DNA from: Microbulbifer sp. YPW1
Lineage (GTDB): Bacteria > Pseudomonadota > Gammaproteobacteria > Pseudomonadales > Cellvibrionaceae
DNA: 64,000 nt
Direction of reading: 5' to 3'
Assembly: GCF_013367775.1 (NCBI RefSeq)
Contig: NZ_CP055157.1
Coordinates: forward strand, 2,249,001 to 2,313,000
The translations under genes were made by a program, and so were the position numbers. This document shows, piece by piece, positions 60,180-64,000 of the stretch (within the stretch, counting starts at the first letter, position 1; every line of letters starts with the position of its first letter). The notes beneath the pieces are model-generated. The model was not told the DNA's origin, ran no database searches, and was given only the letters and a program-made list of their open reading frames with translations.

Positions 60180-61049
60180 TTAATACAGAACCTTGGTGAG
60201 ATCGCCGCGTAATACATTGCGCGCATCCAGCAGCAGTGCCTTACCGGCGCCTCTCACCGGCAGGGCGGCCAGCTGGCTGATGATGTGTACCTGGGTGGGC
60301 AGCTTCCAGGGCTGGGGGGCAAACCACTGCACCTCGGCACGGGCGATGCGCACCGAGCGGCACTCGAATTCCTGCGGAAACAGCGTGGCGTGGGAGAGGT
60401 CGGCGCCGCCCTGGTTGCCGAGGCTCGGGATGTGCCGCCAGCCCATCCAGTCCATTTCGGTAAATTCTTCTTTTACCGCGGCTTCGGTTTGCGGATCCGC
60501 ATCGGCGATATCGGTGAAGTGCAGTTCGCAGAAGGTGTGGCCGCTGAGGTGTGCCCAGGTGCGCATCTCGTTGCCGTCGAAACGGAAATCCTCAATATGG
60601 CCGGGAATTTTGGGGATACCTGCGGATTCACGGCCGGGCAGGATGGGGATCGGATTGTTTTCCCAGGTGACCAGGTTGTACCAACCCTCCAGATTGTCCC
60701 GCTCGCCTTCGAAGCGTACCGGCACATTGACGGCGAGAATGTTATAGGGCTCGCCGCCCATCCACTCCACGCCGCGATTCATCATCGAGGCCACCATGAT
60801 CTCGTTGCGCAGCAAGGTGAAATTTTTCGGCAACAGGCGCGCCAGTTGTTCGCCGTCGGTCTCGTACATGGTGGCAGCGGTAAGTGTGTCGCGATACACC
60901 AGTGGCGCGAGGCCGCCTTCCACGCCGCCGAAGTGGGCGGGCATCTGGAACACGGTACCGGCATGGTTGTAGCTTCCCGAGTTGGGCACCGTTCTGGGTC
61001 TCTGTAGTTCGGTGGCTGATTTTTTCTCGAGGAGTTCTTCGGTTTCCAT
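60180..61049 (-). CDS. Acetoacetate decarboxylase family protein
   Basis: 289 residues from ATG 61049. A GTG at 61085 is in frame, but it lies inside a 7-base-stem hairpin (61084-61102), which disfavours it. Family pattern: YRDTLTAATMYETDGEQLARLLP, NVPVRFEGE, ESAGIPKIPGHIED (Lys at the place of the Schiff-base Lys) and QVHIISQLAALPVRG. ADC-like proteins include real decarboxylases and others that use the same fold for aldol-type or hydratase chemistry. In this operon it could act on a beta-keto acid or a polyketide-like ring product; unknown. Confidence 0.78.
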   Translation of the reverse strand: METEELLEKKSATELQRPRTVPNSGSYNHAGTVFQMPAHFGGVEGGLAPLVYRDTLTAATMYETDGEQLARLLPKNFTLLRNEIMVASMMNRGVEWMGGEPYNILAVNVPVRFEGERDNLEGWYNLVTWENNPIPILPGRESAGIPKIPGHIEDFRFDGNEMRTWAHLSGHTFCELHFTDIADADPQTEAAVKEEFTEMDWMGWRHIPSLGNQGGADLSHATLFPQEFECRSVRIARAEVQWFAPQPWKLPTQVHIISQLAALPVRGAGKALLLDARNVLRGDLTKVLY

Positions 61050-61130
61050 GCTGCGCCCGCTTTTTGTGTTTGCGAAATTCGTCACACCCTTTTACAGGGT
61101 GTTGGTGAATTTTCGGCAGCGGGGAAGAGC

Positions 61131-61159
61131 CGCGCCATGACACGGGATGTCATGGCGCG
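61131..61159. promoter_or_regulatory. 12-base perfect hairpin between the NDH-2 and decarboxylase-like genes
   Basis: CGCGCCATGACA (61131-61142) pairs exactly with TGTCATGGCGCG (61148-61159) around CGGGA. No T-run follows. It could slow or separate expression within the minus-strand operon, protect mRNA, or be an operator. Confidence 0.6.
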
Positions 61160-61209
61160 GGCGTCAGGCAGGCGGGGCGGTGGTTACGAGGATGGATGCC
61201 CTGACGGGC

Positions 61210-62520
61210 TCAGTGCATTTTCAGGCGCGGTTTCACAAACCGGTTTGCCTGACCGATCACATACAACAGCATCGCCTTGGGCCAGCCGTGCAGCGCCGCC
61301 AGGTGCATGCGGTAGAGCGAGCGATAGGCGAGGCCCGCGAGACGTCCCTCGATGGTAAGGCTGCCTTTCACCAGCCCACCCATGAGGTTGCCCACCGCGT
61401 CGAACTTGGACAGGGAAACCAGTGAGCCGCGATCCTTGTAGGTAAATGGCTGCAGCTCCGCGTCCGGATCTTCCACCAGGCGAATCAGGTTATCGCTGGC
61501 GGTCTTTGCCATCTGCTGGGCAGACTGGGCGCGTGGGGGCACTTTCTGGCCATTGCTGTCTTCGCAGCCGGCGCAGTCACCCAAGGCGAAAATCGCCGGG
61601 TCGTCCTTGCTGCGCAGGGTGGCTTCCACTTCAATCTGATTCTGGCGATTGAGGGTGAGCCCATCCATTGATTTCAGAAAATCCGGTGCCTTGACCCCGG
61701 CCGCCCACACACGGATCGCCGCGGGGATTTCCTCGCCGTCTTTGGTGACAAATCCGGTGGCGGTGGCCTCGGCCACCTGGGTGCTGGTGAGCACGCGCAC
61801 ACCGATTTTGCTGAGCTCTTTCTGCGAACTGTTGCCGAGCCGCGGGGGCAGCGCCGGTAGCAGATGTGGACCGGCCTCGATCAACGTGACCTTAAGATCG
61901 CCGTTCTTGATGCGACCGTAGTGGCCCATCTCGTGTACCGCGTCCACCAGTTCCGCGGCCAGTTCCACACCGGTGGCGCCGCCGCCGACGATGGCGATAT
62001 GTACGGACTCCGCCACGCGACTTTCCAGCTGCAGGAACTGATCCAGCAGGCGGTTGTGGAATTTCTGCGCCTGTTCCGCACTGTCGAGAAACTGGCAGTT
62101 GGCACGCACGCCGGGGGTATTGAAATCGTTACTCTGGCTGCCGAGCGCAAACACCAGATAGTCGTATTCCAGTTTGCGCGCGGGCACCAGGGGCGTGCCG
62201 TCTTCACTGCAGACTTCCGCGAGTTCGACAGTCTGGTTTTCACGGTCAAGCCCCTGCAGGCTGCCCAGTTCAAACTGGAAGCCATTGGCGCGGGCGTGTA
62301 CCTGGTAGTTCAACGCATCGAGACTGGAGTCCAGTGCACCGGTGGCAACCTGGTGCAGCAGGGGTTTCCAGATGTGGGTGCGGTTTTTGTCCACCAGGGT
62401 GACTTGGGCGGCAGGGGATTTATTGGCGCGGCCGAAGCGGCGGAATGCGAAGTGGCGCCCGAGACTGGTGGCGAGCTGCAGGCCGCCGGCACCACCGCCA
62501 ATAATGACGATTTTTTTCAT
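61210..62520 (-). CDS. ndh: Type II NADH dehydrogenase (NDH-2-like)
   Basis: A 436-residue flavoprotein. The FAD motif is VIIGGGAGGLQLATSLG (residues 5-21) and the NAD motif AIVGGGATGVELAAELVD near residue 175. FALGDCA and QMAKTASDN near 310-345 fit the second FAD contact, and the C-terminal basic, hydrophobic helix (YRSLYRMHLAALHGW) anchors it to the membrane. NDH-2 oxidises NADH to feed quinone without pumping protons. First gene of the minus-strand operon; useful for re-oxidising the NADH made by the SDRs and beta-oxidation, as inference. Confidence 0.9.
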   Translation of the reverse strand: MKKIVIIGGGAGGLQLATSLGRHFAFRRFGRANKSPAAQVTLVDKNRTHIWKPLLHQVATGALDSSLDALNYQVHARANGFQFELGSLQGLDRENQTVELAEVCSEDGTPLVPARKLEYDYLVFALGSQSNDFNTPGVRANCQFLDSAEQAQKFHNRLLDQFLQLESRVAESVHIAIVGGGATGVELAAELVDAVHEMGHYGRIKNGDLKVTLIEAGPHLLPALPPRLGNSSQKELSKIGVRVLTSTQVAEATATGFVTKDGEEIPAAIRVWAAGVKAPDFLKSMDGLTLNRQNQIEVEATLRSKDDPAIFALGDCAGCEDSNGQKVPPRAQSAQQMAKTASDNLIRLVEDPDAELQPFTYKDRGSLVSLSKFDAVGNLMGGLVKGSLTIEGRLAGLAYRSLYRMHLAALHGWPKAMLLYVIGQANRFVKPRLKMH

Positions 62521-62704
62521 AACAGAGTTTCCTGTAGAGCTTTAAATAGATTTGGCTCTTCGCGGTACTCTGTGAGACGAGTTTGTTCTTGTCCGGGGCC
62601 TCCCCGGATTTTATGGCGACAGTATTGCCATCCGCGCTGCGTTTGGCAATCGAAGAATAGTTACACAAGAAAGGGTCGCCGGCGGCCCGAGCGGTTTGCG
62701 CAAT

Positions 62705-63922
62705 TCAGTCCACCGCCGAGGGGATTTTTTCACCGTGTTGGTCGGGGGCACTGGCGGTGGCGAATTCGCTCTCCGTCACCCTGGATGTGGGCACCGGCAA
62801 CTGATGGAACTGGTTGATGTAACGCCGGTCGAGATAATCCTTCAGGCGCCACAGGGCCGGACCCACGGCGGCAATACCGCCCCAGGCTGCGATAGCGTGT
62901 GTTCCGCCGCAGGAAAGCAGGCGCTGCCATTGGCGGCGCGGCCGGTAGGGTTGGAGCCTTTGCGTCTGTAAGGTCGCGCACAGATTTTCAAACAGGGTGG
63001 CCCCCTGGTTGCGCGATTCCGTGGCGGATTTTGGCCGGTCCCCAGGGGCGCTCGCCACATCGCCCACAGCGAAAATATGCGGGTGGCTGCAGGACCGCAG
63101 GTAGTCATCCACTTGCACGAAACCCGCCTCATCCACCGCAAGCCCGGACTGGGAAAGCCAAGGTGGTGCCGAGGACTCGGTGCACAGCAGCGCCCTGTCG
63201 AGGGCAAGAAACTGTCCCTCGTCGCTATACACCCCGCGCGCGGTGATTTCTGCCACCCGCCAGTGGGGGTGGTGTTTCACATTGAGGCGGGCCATTTCCC
63301 GCGCCGCCAGCCGGCGAGCCAGCAGTGGATAGTCTGCCGGCGTTTTTTTGCCGGACTGCAACAGGTGAATCTCCACCCGCCCACTGTACACCGGTTCTTC
63401 CAGCGCCGAGGACAGCGCCATGGCCAACTCGCAGCCACCGGCGCCACCGCCGATGATGCCGAGCTTCAGCGGCTGGTGCTTGCGATAGACCTGTTCCCTG
63501 AGCTGTTCCCAGTAACGGTAGAACTGGCCGATGGGCTTGATCGGGATCGCGAGCTCGGAGCCGGGAATCCGGTAACAGGGGGAAGCGCCGACCGCCAGCG
63601 ACAAATAATCAAACGACAGGTCCGGTTGCCCAAGCAGTGAAACCCGTTTTGCCTGCGGGTCGATGTGGTGGGCGCAGGCCTGCACAAAGCGCGCACCGGC
63701 GGCGCGGCACAAACGGGGCAGGTCGATATGGATGTCAGCGTGGGCGTAATGACCGGCAATCATGCCCGGTACCATAGGCGAGTAGCCGCTCTGTGCCTGT
63801 GGTGACACCAGGGTCAGGCGCGCGCCGCGCACGGGTTGTCTGGCCCATCGGCGCAGCAGCTCTAGGTGGCCGTGGCCGCCGCCGATCAATACCACATCCT
63901 GACTGTGGGTCTGTTTCTGCAT
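62705..63922 (-). CDS. FAD-dependent oxidoreductase, SelD N-terminal-type family
   Basis: 405 residues from ATG 63922; the longer frame upstream looks non-coding. Opens with VVLIGGGHGHLELLRRWA and GYSPMVPGMIAGHY, the pattern of pyridine-nucleotide-disulfide oxidoreductases found fused N-terminally to selenophosphate synthetase. NAD motif LGIIGGGAGGCELAMAL near residue 155 and HIFAVGDVAS near 285. The SelD half is absent, so this is a stand-alone form, related to NDH-2-type enzymes. The next gene downstream is NDH-2 (184 bases away). A role in quinone reduction is possible. Confidence 0.8.
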   Translation of the reverse strand: MQKQTHSQDVVLIGGGHGHLELLRRWARQPVRGARLTLVSPQAQSGYSPMVPGMIAGHYAHADIHIDLPRLCRAAGARFVQACAHHIDPQAKRVSLLGQPDLSFDYLSLAVGASPCYRIPGSELAIPIKPIGQFYRYWEQLREQVYRKHQPLKLGIIGGGAGGCELAMALSSALEEPVYSGRVEIHLLQSGKKTPADYPLLARRLAAREMARLNVKHHPHWRVAEITARGVYSDEGQFLALDRALLCTESSAPPWLSQSGLAVDEAGFVQVDDYLRSCSHPHIFAVGDVASAPGDRPKSATESRNQGATLFENLCATLQTQRLQPYRPRRQWQRLLSCGGTHAIAAWGGIAAVGPALWRLKDYLDRRYINQFHQLPVPTSRVTESEFATASAPDQHGEKIPSAVD

Positions 63923-64000
63923 GGTCAGCCTTGTGCCAGATTGGTTGAAATATAAACAGTGTAATGGCGACTGGTGGAATAGCACGTTTTGTGCGGCGCG

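Overview
The window looks like chromosome from a marine, polysaccharide-degrading gammaproteobacterium of the Cellvibrionales type (Microbulbifer, Saccharophagus or a close relative). This is inferred from the GC-rich backbone, many TonB-dependent receptors, glycoside hydrolases, bactofilin, a serine-rich linker in a secreted multidomain protein, and an AT-richer integron cassette array. No rRNA, tRNA or CRISPR array was seen. Family names are from reading the translations; no search was run.

Region 1 (1-4340) is an AT-rich integron cassette array with all cassette genes on the minus strand: a TonB-like lipoprotein (cut by the window edge), small membrane proteins, a zinc-ribbon protein and unknowns, separated by attC sites. 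No integrase lies beside it in the window. An IS110/IS1111-type element sits inside one attC site, and the leader upstream of its transposase can fold into several hairpins and carries short matches to both sides of the attC target. A hipBA toxin-antitoxin module follows (4344-6010).

Region 2 (6.3-23.2 kb) holds maltose/alpha-glucoside genes (an MFS transporter, a GH13 alpha-glucosidase and a MalT regulator), a second sugar transporter behind a LacI-type operator, a Tat-exported TIM-barrel protein and an alanine/glycine symporter. Embedded in it is a co-directional block (12.2-17.4 kb): bactofilin, a protein made of two similar methyltransferase-like halves, a ZorA-like MotA/ExbB protein with a long coiled-coil tail, a ZorB-like OmpA/MotB protein, and an unfamiliar cysteine-rich protein. 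The last three overlap like one translationally coupled operon. This is the best candidate for an undescribed system. A convergent L,D-transpeptidase closes it.

Region 3 (23.4-30 kb) carries a small possible protein gene, an alpha/beta-hydrolase-like protein, a TonB receptor with a possible Fur box, a lipoprotein, and a secreted quinoprotein-like propeller with a discoidin domain.

Region 4 (30-64 kb) looks like one large catabolic island: two GPH-type sugar symporters, two TonB receptors, two GH1-type glycosidases, a cupin, three regulators, acyl-CoA dehydrogenase, acyl-CoA ligase, thiolase, three SDRs, PhyH, a desaturase, Coq4-like and acetoacetate-decarboxylase-like proteins, galactokinase, GalT and NDH-2. 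Two operons converge on a shared terminator near 55.0 kb, with galactokinase in one and GalT in the other. The simplest reading is uptake and cleavage of a galactose-containing glycoside with a lipid-like aglycone, then beta-oxidation of the aglycone and partial Leloir metabolism of the sugar. The substrate is unknown. A near-identical operator-like palindrome occurs in two divergent promoter regions of this island.
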